The position numbers and the translations under genes are program-made. Positions 34,801 through 46,900 of a DNA stretch of 52,018 bases are shown piece by piece. The stretch comes from Phoronis australis. Lineage: Eukaryota; Phoronida; Phoronidae. The notes below the pieces were generated by a model. It was not told where the DNA came from. It worked only from the letters and a program-made list of their open reading frames with translations, and did not search any database. The stretch's first letter is position 1; every line of letters begins with the position of its first letter. The stretch lies in NCBI GenBank assembly GCA_002633005.1, contig NMRA01000858.1:66244-118261 (forward strand), given 5' to 3'.

Positions 34801-37800
34801 AGTGGCCAGGAAACTCGTTTACTAGGGAAACTTATATTCAATTACAGCTACATTTCGTGAAAAGGCGAGAGTATATGAAATACTTGTGTTATTATCCGCG
34901 TGTTGACATGGTATAAGTAAAAATCATTAATATCATAAAGGCCATATATTGGTCACACCATGCCACCTACAGTTCTGAAAAGATTTCTGCCTCGACCGGG
35001 ACTCGAACTCGGCGGGGTCTTTCTGCCTGACCGTTGGTCTCGATAGCTCAGTCTACTGGAGCTTCTGCACGGTTAGCAGAAGGCCTGGGGTTCGAGTCCC
35101 GGTCGAGGCATAAATCATTTCAGACTTAGCTTAAGGTCACGTGATGTGACCAAGGTATGGGGTGTATGAGACTAATAATTCGTAATGCATGCACGCACCA
35201 AGCCTTGAATATGGCGGGCTCGAATTTCTGGCGATGTGGACGTTTTGCTAACAAAAAAGCGGGAGGGCTAAAAATGGGGTACCACCTTCACTGTGCGTCT
35301 TTGCCTTTTCAGTGGACTTTTGTCTCGTTTTCTCGGACTTTTTGTTTCTCTGAGGCGTACCTTTTTGCCTACCTCGCCAAATGGGGGGGTGGAGGCTCAT
35401 TTGAGCCCCCCAGCCCCCACTGGGTGCGCGCATGTATTGGAAAGGCGAGAGGCTTCAACAATTTATCTTACAGTATTCATGTGGTCAATGCAATCGCGAT
35501 CAATTAGGGCGTCACTCTTAGTGTACATAGATTGAATCCTTTCTGGGACTGTTTCCAGTAACCGTGCACAGAACTCTGGAGAGGGGCTACACATCCATTT
35601 CTAATGAAAAAGGATGCAAAGGAACTCTTATTCGATTTTAGTTCAATAAACCAGCATTTTGTAGGATTTGAACCCCTACAAAGGGATTGTGTTGGGACTG
35701 AAACCGTTTGCAAGAGATTGACTTTTTCATGGAAGCTCTTTACGAATTATTCTCTTTTAGTCTTGCTTAATATCCGAGAGGATGGGGTTTCTGCTCACCC
35801 TCTCTCTAAAGGGTGAGTATTCTAATGTCGCAGCGGCACCTACCGTCAAAAATAGTCGAGTGCCCTCCAGTTTTAATAACGGAATGTTCTAAATCAAGTT
35901 GGATGTAATTTGTCAGAAGGGTTAAAGGTCACAACGCTAATGATCAATAATTAGACGCTTAACTTATATTAGAGAGTCAAAATGTGCTGTTGACGTGTAC
36001 GTCATATGTATGTATACCGTCGCACTTGGCCTCATCGTCACCACATGGACAGTCAGTTATTCCGTCACAGTGTTGTGACAAGTTGATCTTCTTAAAATGT
36101 TTCAAGACTGTCTCAAAATTACATCGTCTCAGGCAGCCTAAAAATAAATTAATTCATATTTGATTAGATAACATGAGCAATATACGGGCTGTCTGTGATT
36201 TAGTTGGACAACAAAGAAAACGCGCCGCGGGGATTCTAGGCGGTCCCTCGAATGTACATGTATAACTGCTGAAATCAGAAAGAGCGGGAGAGAGCGGGAG
36301 AGAGAAAGGGAGAGCGGGGGCCACGGGGAACTGGACTAGAGAGGAGAGCCCGAGGGAAAGTTGGAGGTGGAATGGAAGGAGGAAGAACAAGGAGAGGGAC
36401 AGACAGAGAAAAATGACGACGACGACGACGATGATAAGAATATTAATAAAAATAATAATAATAATAATAATAATGCAAATCGTGACTCCCCGCGCCTTGT
36501 AACGTTTGATAAAATTTCTACGCACTAAAATACAATGGTTCATGCAGCATACACCCGCGATATCGGCGGAGCTGGTAAACGGGTGCAACACATACCACAG
36601 TAGGCATATGAAACTGGTTATGCAATGAGTGCGTCTACGAAGACGACTATGTGTACCCCTAGATTTTCAAAAATGCGTCCACATAGTTGACCCACGGTTG
36701 ACAAACCACCGTTGACCCAAAAGAATTGTAACTGGGTAAGAAGTGGTGGAAACTTAAGGTAACCCTGGCAAAGGAATTCGTTGAAAAAGTTAACATTTCC
36801 ATTAGATGCTTTTAAATTAGCTCGAGCATATTTTTGATAAGCAAATATTAACATATCAGGGATAAGTAGGTTTTAGCTGTATATTTTTGGTTTTAAAGTT
36901 AAACAAGGTGATCACTCACGGTAACATCGTATTTCGTCTTCACCGTTGAGACAGTCTTTGAACCCGTTGCACACGTTAGCTTTAGGTATACAGGGGGTTA
37001 TTTCTCGGTCGGATGGACATCTGAACGCTGTCGGCGCACAAGCTGAAAAAGTTCAGGACGTCACCGACATCGCTCTAACCATCTACACATTCAAAATAAA
37101 ATCCAAATATAGCCGTCAATGCTCCTAATTAAGAATTTTCTTGAAAATTGTTTAAAAACAAACAATAAGAAATATACGTACACTCATTCAATAAGTAAAA
37201 CCATGAGTTCCCAATAAGAAGCGGTAGTCGTAAACATGTGAAGCGTATAACTTACTCTTACAGCCGTTCTCATCATCTCCCAGCCTACAGTCTTTCACTC
37301 CGTTACAACGCTGAGCGACGTCAATGCAACTTTCTCCAACTTGGCAACGGTAACCAAGCCTGTCACATCCTATAAGAATTAGGTACACAGCAATTTTGTC
37401 TCTTCTTTGAACTTACTGAAACGACTTTATAAACTCGCGTTCCGTCGATGAAACGATTTTTTGATTTGGACCTCTTGTATGGCAATAAACTGGCCTGAAC
37501 TTGATCCTTAGGCCTACACCAATAAGAAGCAGTGGATTTGAAAACTGTTCGTAATTGCGAGAGACAAGGCTGAGCGCGTTTAAAAATGACCCACTGTCAC
37601 AACTCAAGTTATCGAGCCATTCAAGCAATAACGAACAGATCTTCTTTCCAGATACGGAACTGAAAGTGGTCGCAATTAAAAGTTAGTTTTTACGGAAAGC
37701 GAGTTTACGGCAGCTCTAAATTTCAAGGATAACCACCACTCCTACTGTCCTTTCCTTTCCTTGAACTAAAAGTTAGTCAACAGGGACAAATCTTACACCT

Positions 37801-39572
37801 GCTTGAGTTCAAGGCGCGGGGTTTTTAAAATCTCCTTCCTTACGAGATTATCATTTATCTTTTTAGTTGGTAACATACGTTTACTACAGAACACTAATAC
37901 AATAAAGTTATCGAATAAACAAATACACAAACAGGCAGAATAAATAAACTAGTAACCGGAATGAATACAATAAATAAGAACCTGTAGGCTATGGATAACT
38001 TCGTAAATTAAAACTTATCTCCATGGTGGTCCACGGAGAAATGGTATAAAAGGAACTATGATAGCAAACCAGCTACTTAAAATATTATGCAGGACCCGTA
38101 TTTAGTCAAATAACCACGAAACTATAGATTTTAACCAGGGAAACGCGTATAATTTCTGAAAGTAAAAAGCTAGTAGAATCTGATTTTTGAATTTTAGCAA
38201 TCTGACATCAATTGGGTCACGTGACCATGTTTTTTATGTAAGGTTCAGCAAAAATGAAAATGAATCGAAAGCATCACAAAGGTATCAATAATATAAAAGT
38301 TCAAGACGAATCTCAAACACGCTGTTAAAATTCTCTAAATTATCATTTTTTAGTTTTATACAACTTTGGATTTTTCATGAAAATAATAAAAATCCAATTT
38401 TTTGATATCCCGTCATTCAAAGGTATGGCATTTAAAAACAATTCCTGTCTTCGTTTTGTAGAGCAGAATCCGAAACTTTCACATAAATCCAATTACCCAT
38501 TTCTGAGACACGATGTTCTGAAGTTAGCCAAATTTCAACATTTTTCTAACGTGAGACTGTTCTTGGCTTTTTCAGTTAAAGTGTTTCAGCGTGTATGTAT
38601 AATACAAGACACAATGTAAGCAACTGTACACTGACCTACCCCAGCAGAAGGAAATCATAGACATCAGAATTAGGACGGGGAGAAACTGCAGGCAAACTCC
38701 AGTTGAGTTATTATTAGTTAAACTGTAATCCTGTGAAATAGAAATAAGTCGAAAGGGAAGTAGTTCTGCTTTGAATTAACAAGATGACGTTTCGGCAATT
38801 TCATTGAAAGTTTATAGAAAGAAAACGTTACTAATTCTCAAGCTGCGTTTGTCACTGTTAAGCTGGGTTTTAAAAACATAACCGCGCTTATCCAATCTTT
38901 AATTATTACTCAAAGAGGTGACAAATAAAGCCACAGGCAACGTGAAGGTGGGCCCACTTTAGAATCCTTAACTGCAGACATGGCCAGTCCCAATAAACTC
39001 TGAAGTGTTTTTCGTTAAGTAGGCAACGCAATCGTGAGACCGAATTTGACAGTGAAAAATTATAATTTAATTTTCGATTTTTAGACAGCTAAACAGGTCC
39101 AAATGTAGCTTCAAAATACACAGGCACGCAACATTATTGATAACAATAATGGAATTGACATAAACAAGATCTACATATACAGGTCTACTGGCATATTTAA
39201 TGGGGGTACATCAATTCAAAATATGTGCACGAATTTTGAAATTGACAAAAAGACAAATGTACACATCAATTTATTTACAGGCATCAATTCACGGCCGGGA
39301 TTACCTTCTCTTAGAAATCGAGCCATGCTATGCTTTCAAGTACCTGGTTTTAACGCCCATGCTCAATTTGTAACAGACGTTTCACCAGCTTTTTGCCTAG
39401 TTTGCGAAATTTCTGGCCGTAGGCTGAAGAACCTTATACACTATACCCCTTGGAAAAAACGAGCAAAATTTACAGGTGTCAGCGCAAGGGAGTCCATCGC
39501 GGCCGATTCTGGCAGACAGCATTTCCCAAAACCATTCACTATCAGTAGGCTACTCACCCGACCGATTCTCAT
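31879..39572 (-). CDS. LDLRAD-like single-pass receptor with three LDLa modules and two cytoplasmic PPPY motifs
   Basis: Exons in transcript order: 39572-39558 (tentative start, MRIGR), 38730-38640 (signal-like hydrophobic segment), 37369-37256 (LDLa 1), 37042-36920 (LDLa 2), 36137-36018 (LDLa 3), 34474-34295 (transmembrane), 33708-33575 (PPPY 1), 32288-32183 (PPPY 2), 31964-31879 (C-terminus, TAA). They total 969 nt or 322 aa and stay in frame. LDLa 1 and 2 have six Cys and acidic Ca-site tails (GDDENGC, GEDEIRC); LDLa 3 has six Cys in atypical spacing. The helix spans about residues 162-184. PPPY lies at 241-244 and 280-283. By family knowledge PPxY binds WW domains of Nedd4-family E3 ligases, as in LDLRAD3 and LDLRAD4/PMEPA1. 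The ligand is unknown. Convergent with the secreted HIUase; the stop codons are 457 bases apart. The start exon is a guess; the rest is well supported. Confidence 0.8.
32183..33708 (-). CDS. Cytoplasmic-tail exons carrying PPPYTEV and PPPYSSL
   Basis: Exon 33708-33575 encodes DGPPPYTEV in a Thr/Ser/Pro-rich context. Exon 32288-32183 encodes APPPPYSSLPD. Both are PPxY WW-ligand motifs placed 36 residues apart, each on its own exon. The acceptors (CATTTAG, TTTGTAG) and donors (GTGAGT, GTACGC) are in phase with their neighbours. Confidence 0.75.
33167..33440 (+). repeat. Dispersed repeat, copy 2
   Basis: The stretch beginning GGATACCAAACCCAGTTTTG and ending CCAATGATGGCTTAGC is in the same orientation as the copy at 26491. 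It lies in an intron of the LDLa/PPPY receptor, antisense to that gene. Family unknown. Confidence 0.7.
34295..34474 (-). CDS. Transmembrane exon of the LDLa/PPPY receptor
   Basis: A 180-nt, phase 1-1 exon. It encodes a 23-residue hydrophobic helix (WLGPAV... to ...IINIW) followed by R-T-Y-K-S-K-S, a typical stop-transfer with positive residues on the cytoplasmic side. I chose the GTATGT donor after position 34295 over GTAAGG four bases further on, because only the first keeps the PPPY frame of the next exon open. Confidence 0.75.
34988..35008 (-). repeat. Inverted copy of a tRNA 3' end
   Basis: This is the exact reverse complement of 35090-35110, the T-arm and acceptor of the tRNA-like sequence to its right. 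Similarity continues inward to about 35036 on the minus strand, back to the anticodon-loop region. Confidence 0.85.
35037..35110 (+). tRNA. tRNA-like cloverleaf, anticodon GGT (Thr), probably a pseudogene or tRNA-derived element
   Basis: Seventy-four bases fold with canonical lengths: acceptor GTCTCGA/TCGAGGC (7 bp with one G-T pair), D stem GCTC/GAGC, anticodon stem TCTGC/GCAGA with loop ACGGTTA, T stem TGGGG/CCCGG and T loop TTCGAGT, then A73. The A box (TAGCTCAGTCTACTGG) and B box (GGTTCGAGTCC) are good. Against function: C instead of T at position 33, a G-G mismatch in the T stem, no GG pair inside the D loop, and the inverted 3' half next to it. It lies in an intron of the LDLa receptor. 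Confidence 0.5.
36275..36476. repeat. Low-complexity block: GA-rich, (GAC)n and (AAT)n
   Basis: A purine-rich tract with GAGAGCGGGAGAGA repeats is followed by a short GAC array at about 36415-36430 and an AAT array at about 36448-36474. It lies in an intron of the LDLa receptor. A 145-codon minus-strand frame here is a by-product of low complexity. Confidence 0.85.
38640..38730 (-). CDS. Signal-sequence exon of the LDLa/PPPY receptor
   Basis: The exon has a pyrimidine-rich acceptor ending TTCACAG and a GTAGGT donor, running from phase 0 to phase 1. It encodes DYSLTNNNSTG followed by a hydrophobic stretch (VCLQFLPVLILMSMISFCW), which leads straight into the first LDLa. It has no Met before the hydrophobic core, so a 5' exon is required. 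The best nearby fit is ATG AGA ATC GGT CGG with a GTGAGT donor at 39572-39558. Confidence 0.65.
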
Positions 39573-39782
39573 CTTACATGTCATACAGTGCGGACATCGT
39601 GCACTCAGCTGTTATCTCGTTCAGCATGCCGAGTTGTGATACACAACTTTTAATGGCATTCCAATAGCCGAGCAGTGTGGGGGTTGGTAATACGACAGAA
39701 GACACTTCTATTATCCATGGTCCGAGATACGTAGTCTTCAAACGAGTCAGTATAAGTGAATGTGAATCATTTAAAGGATTTA

Positions 39783-40148
39783 CAGACGCGGATTTTTTCC
39801 GGCATCTTCACGCTTACCTTCACCACAGGTAACGACGGCCGACGTGACAGAAACGTCAGAAGTGACCGACTCACATTCCTTTCCGAAACGTCTGCAAGTA
39901 CGAGTCCCGTTTGGAACTGATTTATTGTGTTTACAAAATGATTTTGTGCCCGATTTGTGATACAGTATGGGTATTCTTTTATGATATAAAAGAAATGGAT
40001 AGTTCCGACAGCAAACCGTTAATCCGGGTGCGGAAAAATGTTCACTACAATTGTCCTCCAGATTGTCCCACAAGCATCCGTAGTTGATTAAAGGTGGGGG
40101 AGACACTGGCCCAGGCGGCAGTATGCCTCCAGTGGGAAAACATATGTC
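39783..40148 (-). other. Unassigned Cys-rich reading frame, possible exon
   Basis: An open frame encodes a Cys-rich stretch, with CCDICFP near 40148 and then GCLWDN, NCSEHF, VCCRN, SFCKH, TCRRF, ECESV and TCGEG. It ends at a usable GTAAGC donor near 39816 or reads on to a TAA at about 39780. The upstream edge could be the CAG at about 40106, giving a phase 1-1 module with eight Cys. It lies between the LDLa receptor and PRPF19 on the same strand. It does not join in frame to the receptor's signal exon. I do not recognise the fold. Confidence 0.3.
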
Positions 40149-40257
40149 ACAACAGGCCTCCCCCGAAACCTACGGCCCTTTTCGTATCACAGAAATGCAA
40201 TACAAGTTTATACCATAACTAATCTCCCCAACACATACACACTCAAGTACAAATATA

Positions 40258-40263
40258 TTTATT
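40258..40263 (-). promoter_or_regulatory. Possible PRPF19 polyadenylation signal
   Basis: Minus-strand AATAAA lies about 640 nt after the TGA at 40902-40904. It would give a moderate 3'UTR that stops just before the Cys-rich frame at 40148. Weak evidence. Confidence 0.25.
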
Positions 40264-40901
40264 TCCTGGGAAACGTTACAATATGAAGTTACCGTTACCG
40301 GTATTTGTCACTAATCTAGAAGAAGATTGAGCTGAAAAGCTTGTACAAAAAAAACCTGCTGGATTGAAGAAACTGCCCACCGAAAAAGAACACAAACGTA
40401 CTACACGTTTCCAACATCTGACTAATTGTTATCACTGCAAATTAACAGCTAACAGTCTTCTGAATATTTTTCTACACTTTTCCCTTAAATGTCGGTAGCG
40501 ATTACACAAAGAGGTTAGAATTAATAATTCTACAGCCAAATAAACACACACAAAACATACTTTTTAGAAGTAAACCTAAGGAATGAGGTATGGTCAAGTA
40601 GAGTTGTAGTAAATCTTTGACATAGTTGGTTCAAATCAGCGAGACAGTGAAATTTTGATCTGTACATCATTTTATGAAGTCTGAGAAAGGAGTGCTTATT
40701 GATATAACTACTTTCTAACTGTAAACCAGTGAGATACATTTATATCAGCGTCTGCGAAGTAAGTAATCAGAAGACTAGAGAGCAAGAATGTAACCTTCTG
40801 CCATTCATTTAAAAGTCTTCAATTCAACATTTGAACACATTCCTTAATGGAATTTTTACACCATTATGGTATGCAGCAAATCAACTGCAGAAATCCCGCG
40901 A

Positions 40902-43900
40902 TCAGGATAAACCAAAGATCTTGAGATGTCTGTCCATACTGACTGAGGCTAGGAAAGTGGCGTTGGCACCGAAGCGCACCCCTGTGGCCAACGAGGTGTG
41001 GGCGTTGAAGGCAGACAGATCCTGCCACTGTTTGCACAGGTAGACCCTGTATGGGAAGGAACATATAGATTAAAGGCAATAAAATACCAACAACTGTTCA
41101 TGTCTACTATCATTATTTTACAAAACAAGAGCAATGCATCAACTGCACTGCAAATGGTATGTTTCTAATCTAGGAGTATTTATTAGTATCATAGGTGGAG
41201 CTGAATATGTCAAACACGTCAGGCAGGTGTCATTGTCTCCTTAATACTATTGCCCAATTTCATGAAAATCCCATCACTGCAGACATGAAGGCAAACGAAA
41301 GAAAAGATAATTGCCACTAGGAGGCATAGCGGTAGCTGGATCTGCCCAAAATGTTGTCATATATTATCACACCAATAGGAATGCTCTTGCAAGGGGCATA
41401 GGTGATACAATCGTGGATGTAAAAACACCACTAGGGGCACCACAGTATTCGGACCTGTTTTAGCAGGAATACATACACCAAGTTTCACAACAACCCTTCG
41501 TGTGGTTAGACAGAAACAAAAGCAGATGGCAAAAAACAGACATGTAAATAAAAAACCTCCAAGTGGTGAAAAGTACATTGAATCTGCTCGAAAATGAGAA
41601 GGGGTTGTCCTCTCCTTGATAGAACCTATTTGCCGAATTTCATGTAAATCAACATGGGATTCTAAAGATACAGAGGGAACCGTAAAAATACTTCAACTGC
41701 TACTGGTGGCGCAGTGGGAGTCAGGTCTGTTTAAAAGATGTTGTCTCCCGAAGTCATGTCCATAGAAGCACATCTTCCAAATTTCGCGAGAGTTTTTGTG
41801 GATACGGCGGCAGCGGATGGTGGACAGAGATGATGGCAATACCCAACCACACACACATATGTGGATGGTGGACAGAGATGATGGCAATACCCAACCACAC
41901 ATACATATGTGGATGGTGGACAGAGATGATGGCAATACCCAACCACATATACATATGTGGCTGCATAAATATAATCTTTACCCATAATATCTCAGTATTG
42001 CAAGATAATGGTTGGGCACAATTTAAAACCATGTGTATTTAATCACCACTTAGTAATTTTAAGTACATTTGTTACATTCGTCTTACTGATCCAGGAAATT
42101 ATCCGCTATGCCAGCAACGCATCAGCAGCAAAATGTGCCCCTACCATGATTTGCAAAACACAAATTTAAAGCGAAGTGTTGCAGAGTAGAGACTATGAAT
42201 ATTACCTGACATCAGTACCAGCCACAGCCAGGTAAGTACCGCTGTGATCAAAAGAGAGAGACCGCACCTGCAACACAGACATCACAAGATATGTTCAAAG
42301 TCACTTGAAAGAGTACAGCGACCCATGTGTCAATAATCAGACTATACTTCACCAACATCTACCGTCCCACTCCGTTAGTACTGAATAACGTTATCACGAT
42401 GTAATTGGTAGCACATTGCAGTTTAACAATAATCTAACACATTTCTTTGATTAACCTGCAACCCGGAGTATATCCTAAGACACTTGGTACTTTGCTGAAA
42501 TGAAATGGACACGTTTTGGAAACAATTGAGACAGCATTTCTGAATGATATCCCGAGTAAATTTTCACAACCTGGTCACAAATTCTATAACACTTTCGTGC
42601 CGCAGTACTCAGCTTCTGCATGGTAAAATATTTGTGAAGGTCTCACAACTTTCTGATTCCATGAACATTGTCTTTGGTCAAAGGAGTAAAATGAATTCAC
42701 AAGAGTGATGGAAAAATGGGCATGCATAAAGAGCTAATCTATAGACTTTTTCTTGGAGTTTCAAACTACTCCTTGGACCTTCACCTCTGGTTTTCCAGAT
42801 TATAATTTCTACAATTGTGACACACTTTCTGGTGTGTACTCCTCTGACAATTAGTTTGCCCTAAAGGTCTGGTAACTGTTACAGTGAATGACACAAGAGG
42901 TTACTAAAAGAACACAGTGCCAATGAGTAATGTCGGTGGTGTTACCTCATAGCGGTCATCCAATGAGATGGTCTTGAAGTTCTTCAGCTTACGCAAATCC
43001 CACAGTTTGACGACTGAGTCATCAGCAGACGTAGCCAGGTAGTAACCTGCAATAAACAGCAGAAATACACTGGTGCCTGTGTATTATCCGACAAACAACT
43101 GTACGACAGATGGAAGAATGATCCATAAGCACAGAGGGTTTGTAGAATTCCTCGATATTAAGAATTTCTGATAGCAAGTCCTGGGTGTATACACGGGATA
43201 TGGCAGATTTTCAAATATAGGCCCATGGTTGTACAGGGCCTGTTTGTAGAAACTGGAAATTCTCAGTAAATATAAGGATGTCAACTTAGACAGAGGACTC
43301 ACTCATATCTTCATGCAATATGGTACCATCTTTAATTTAAACATCTCAGTTTTTCATGGAATGAGTTGTTTTTAATACAGTAAATCGGTGCTCTTAATTC
43401 CACACAACTTCACTGGAGGCTCTGGTTTGAAGTCGATTATGTAGACTTGATGTGATTTTTGTTGTACGTAAATTAAACTTGATCTTCATTGTCAGTTCGA
43501 ACTTAAACGTTATTCCCCAGAATGTTACCTTTTGACTTCAGAATAATACCTGTAACTTCCTGAGATACAAGACATGCATACTCATATGGTGTAAACAAAA
43601 ACCGGAAAGGGCTCCCCGCTGAGTTGCTAGGTAAGCTGACTGATTGGCCATGCTCCTCTAAGAACCAAGCATCATTCAGATCAGTCTAAGCGGTATTAGA
43701 CAGACCTACCCTTGCACATCCACAGTTCTCAGAGAAGACTTTATAGACTTCCCTTAAACACTACCAAAAATACCCACCGTTTTCAGAGAAGGCAATGCTG
43801 GAGATGGGACCAGAGTGGCCAGGGAAGTTGGCCACGTTGGCACGCTCCTTCAAGTCCCAGATCTTGATCATAGCGTCCTCTGTGCCAGTAGCAAAGATCA

Positions 43901-46900
43901 GACCATCAGGATGGAACTGGGCGCAGGTCAGTGCTGCAATACACACACACGAGAGGTAAAAGGGCAGTGTTTAAGCGCAAGTAAATGTTGATGAAGTAAC
44001 TGTAGTTTCATAACTTTCTACATTCTTTTGAACAACTCACTGTGGATAAGAGTAAACTCGTTGTTTGTACCTGCATTTGACGAGCTGTCGGACACTTTTG
44101 TAAGAACGCTGCCAGTGCGCACATCAGAGAAGGCCCAGTTCTGCAAGATAAGAAAGACAGATTCTGTGATTCTTAGAATTTCTTTAATGAGGTGCATGAA
44201 GAACAGCTGTGTATTAAGAGGCACAACATTTGTAGAGTACAAGGCATTAACAAGAGGTCCATGAAACAGAAAGGGAACTTGAACTGTACAAAACTGTTGA
44301 GGCCCCACGCAGCACTACCTTTGAAAAGTATCGTTTTGTTTCATGTTTTAGGCTAAAACGTTTTATTTCCATTCTTTAACAGGCCAAATAAACATTCCTC
44401 ATTATAGCTGAAAGTTTCCCATTTTGACTTGACCTTATTAGCGCTGTGAAGGACATTTTAAGGTAGACTAGTGATAAACAGTGAGTTAAACCACTGAATG
44501 AGTGTATATATGGCTTAGATTCACTCAAGATATTGAGACCTGCTTATGTCTTATGGCCAGCCAATCATTCAGGCCAAAACTTAAGATATTCCTTCCATCA
44601 GCTAGCGCACATACTGAGGTTTGTTAATCATATAAGAGAATTAACATAGCGACATTTGCACTTTTACTATGAATTGAACGAAGTCCAAAAACCAAAATTC
44701 AGAATCATCCAGCTTACAACGCCATTTGGTTGACGCAACATTAGAAATATTCAAAATTGACATTAAAATTCTATATTAAATTGAGTTTACTGAAAAAATG
44801 ACGATACGGACCATAAACATTATTTAAGACTTTTTGAGTAAAAATTCTTTTCATGAAATGTAAACTAAAATGAAGCAAGAATATTTAAAATTTTATGGTT
44901 TGTAAGTTTTGACACATTAGTTTACCATTGCCATGGTGTGTTGTCATGACTACACTACTCACAGTATCGGTGGAACAGCTCAGCAGGTAGTCGCCGGTGG
45001 CGTGCAGACTAATTCCTGTTACAGGTCCCTCGTGAGCGCGAATCATCTGGGCGCACTGGGCTTCCTGCACTCCCCAGACACGGATGGACGAGTCAGGAGA
45101 GGCCGAGAATACCAGCTCCTGCAGAAAGAAGGAAATAGACGGTGGTGACAAGGAGTGATGAATGGGGAGTCAAGCTCATAGCTGCATTTTGCAGAGAATA
45201 TCAAGGACGTCATAAAATATTTAACATTCAAATAATACTTGATAAGTGGCCATAACATTATTTTGGTTGATAATTATAATGCTGTTTTCTGCTTGCACAA
45301 TGCTTTGTGTTAACAATACCACACCGGCATTGGCCTTCTGCAGTGAAGTGAAACACCAGGAATGCCATCTGATGTGCACCCCAGTTGTTATCCCTGTGAT
45401 TTGAAAAAATCATTTTAAACGTCCCTGGCTCTACTTATCACCCAACCAGTGGATTTTGGGACCCCCATAACAAATGACCTGTGTATAAACTCTGGGAAAT
45501 ATGGCACTTGAAATGCAATAAGGACATATCCAGTGAGGGTAAAACCAACTGCACATCCCATTGTCTGGATGAGCTTGAATAAGAAAAGTGAAATCAGAGA
45601 GATGGTACAAAGCATTAACACCAGGTGTCGCTAGTTCTTCCTTTCACCCACTCACCTCCTCTGGATGATAGATAACACTGGTCACCTTCTTGGAGTGACC
45701 CTTCAAGATGGCGATCACCTGTTCAGTGTCTTTGTTGAACACAACGGCGTTCTTATCATTACCACCTGCAGAACAAAAATAGCTGACAAGTCTTTTTCAT
45801 CGTCATCAACCTCATCATCGTCAGTATTTGCTACATCATCAACAAAATTATCAATCAAGTATGTGTGAACAGCACATGGCCGTGAAGCATACATGCCAGT
45901 CTTTGACTGTATACCAAAATGTACAGATTGCTTGAATGGATTTACTGTCTGCCTGATGCCTGTGTTCATTGAGACAGGTGTCACACATTGACAAGAGGTG
46001 GACTCACTGGCAACGGTTCACGGCATAGGATTTCAGAACAACATGGCTTGGATTTCTGTGTGAACAAATCGGCAGGCACACACCAGTGCGCTGTTCACAA
46101 CCACGTTGTAAACTGGGAAAATGTGAAACTTTGGTCTCGGGATAGCACCAAGAAAACATGCGGATTCAGGGAAGTCTTTTGGTGTGAAATATCGCCACGT
46201 GACCGCAAGTCTACCCATGAACTATCATTCTGAGGCCAACAAACCGGGTTGATCGAAAACGTTCAGTTTTATAATAAGCACTATCGTTGATTGTGGCAAG
46301 TGAAATTCGCTTTTCTAGTCAATCATCAATTGGATGAAATTACTGCATGAGATATTATTGTGGATTTTCTCAAACGTGCAACTAACAACTTGAGGATAAA
46401 TGAAGTGCAACCAAACTGATTCAGGGACTTACCCGTGACAATCCTTGAAGTATCCTTCAAGCAGATGTCCAGACAGAGAATACCAGGGACGCTGGGACTA
46501 TGCAGGCCCTAACCAACAGAGGGAGCAGTCATGATGAAACACGAATTTAACCTTAACACACATGCACACACAGAGACCGAGCCTTTGAATACTAGATGAC
46601 AGTGCCACAAAGCTAACACAATTTGTCTCTCTGTTCAAAATGAACATGGCCACTAGATTTATTCATTGGAGACTATGTGAAATTTTTCCTTGAGGACCCG
46701 TTTCAAAAAGGAAGGGGTGCTTTCACAGAGAACTCAGAAGATTCTTCGAATGTCTCAAGAACAAGGGCACAAATAACCTCACTATCACGTACGGAGTGCT
46801 TTAACTGCCAAGCACTCTCAAAATGTCACACTGTGGTTTACATAGCTTTACTTCAAAACACTAATTTAGAAAAGTTGAGAATGTAAGGACGTTATTAAAA

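Noticed and set aside
35037-35110. Functional tRNA-Thr(GGT)
   Set aside because: C at position 33, a T-stem mismatch and the adjacent inverted half copy argue for a pseudogene or tRNA-derived element, although the fold is nearly canonical.
36154-36591. 145-codon minus-strand frame rich in Ile, Leu and Ser
   Set aside because: It is a translation of the GA-rich and (AAT)n/(GAC)n low-complexity tracts.
39223-39639. 138-codon plus-strand open frame
   Set aside because: No recognisable domain, signal or codon pattern, and it lies antisense within an intron/5' region of the LDLa receptor. Length alone is compatible with chance.
45715-45984. Asp-rich minus-strand frame reading through a PRPF19 exon edge
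   Set aside because: The acidic run is intronic CATCAT-type low complexity. The conserved protein ends at the splice site at 45765.
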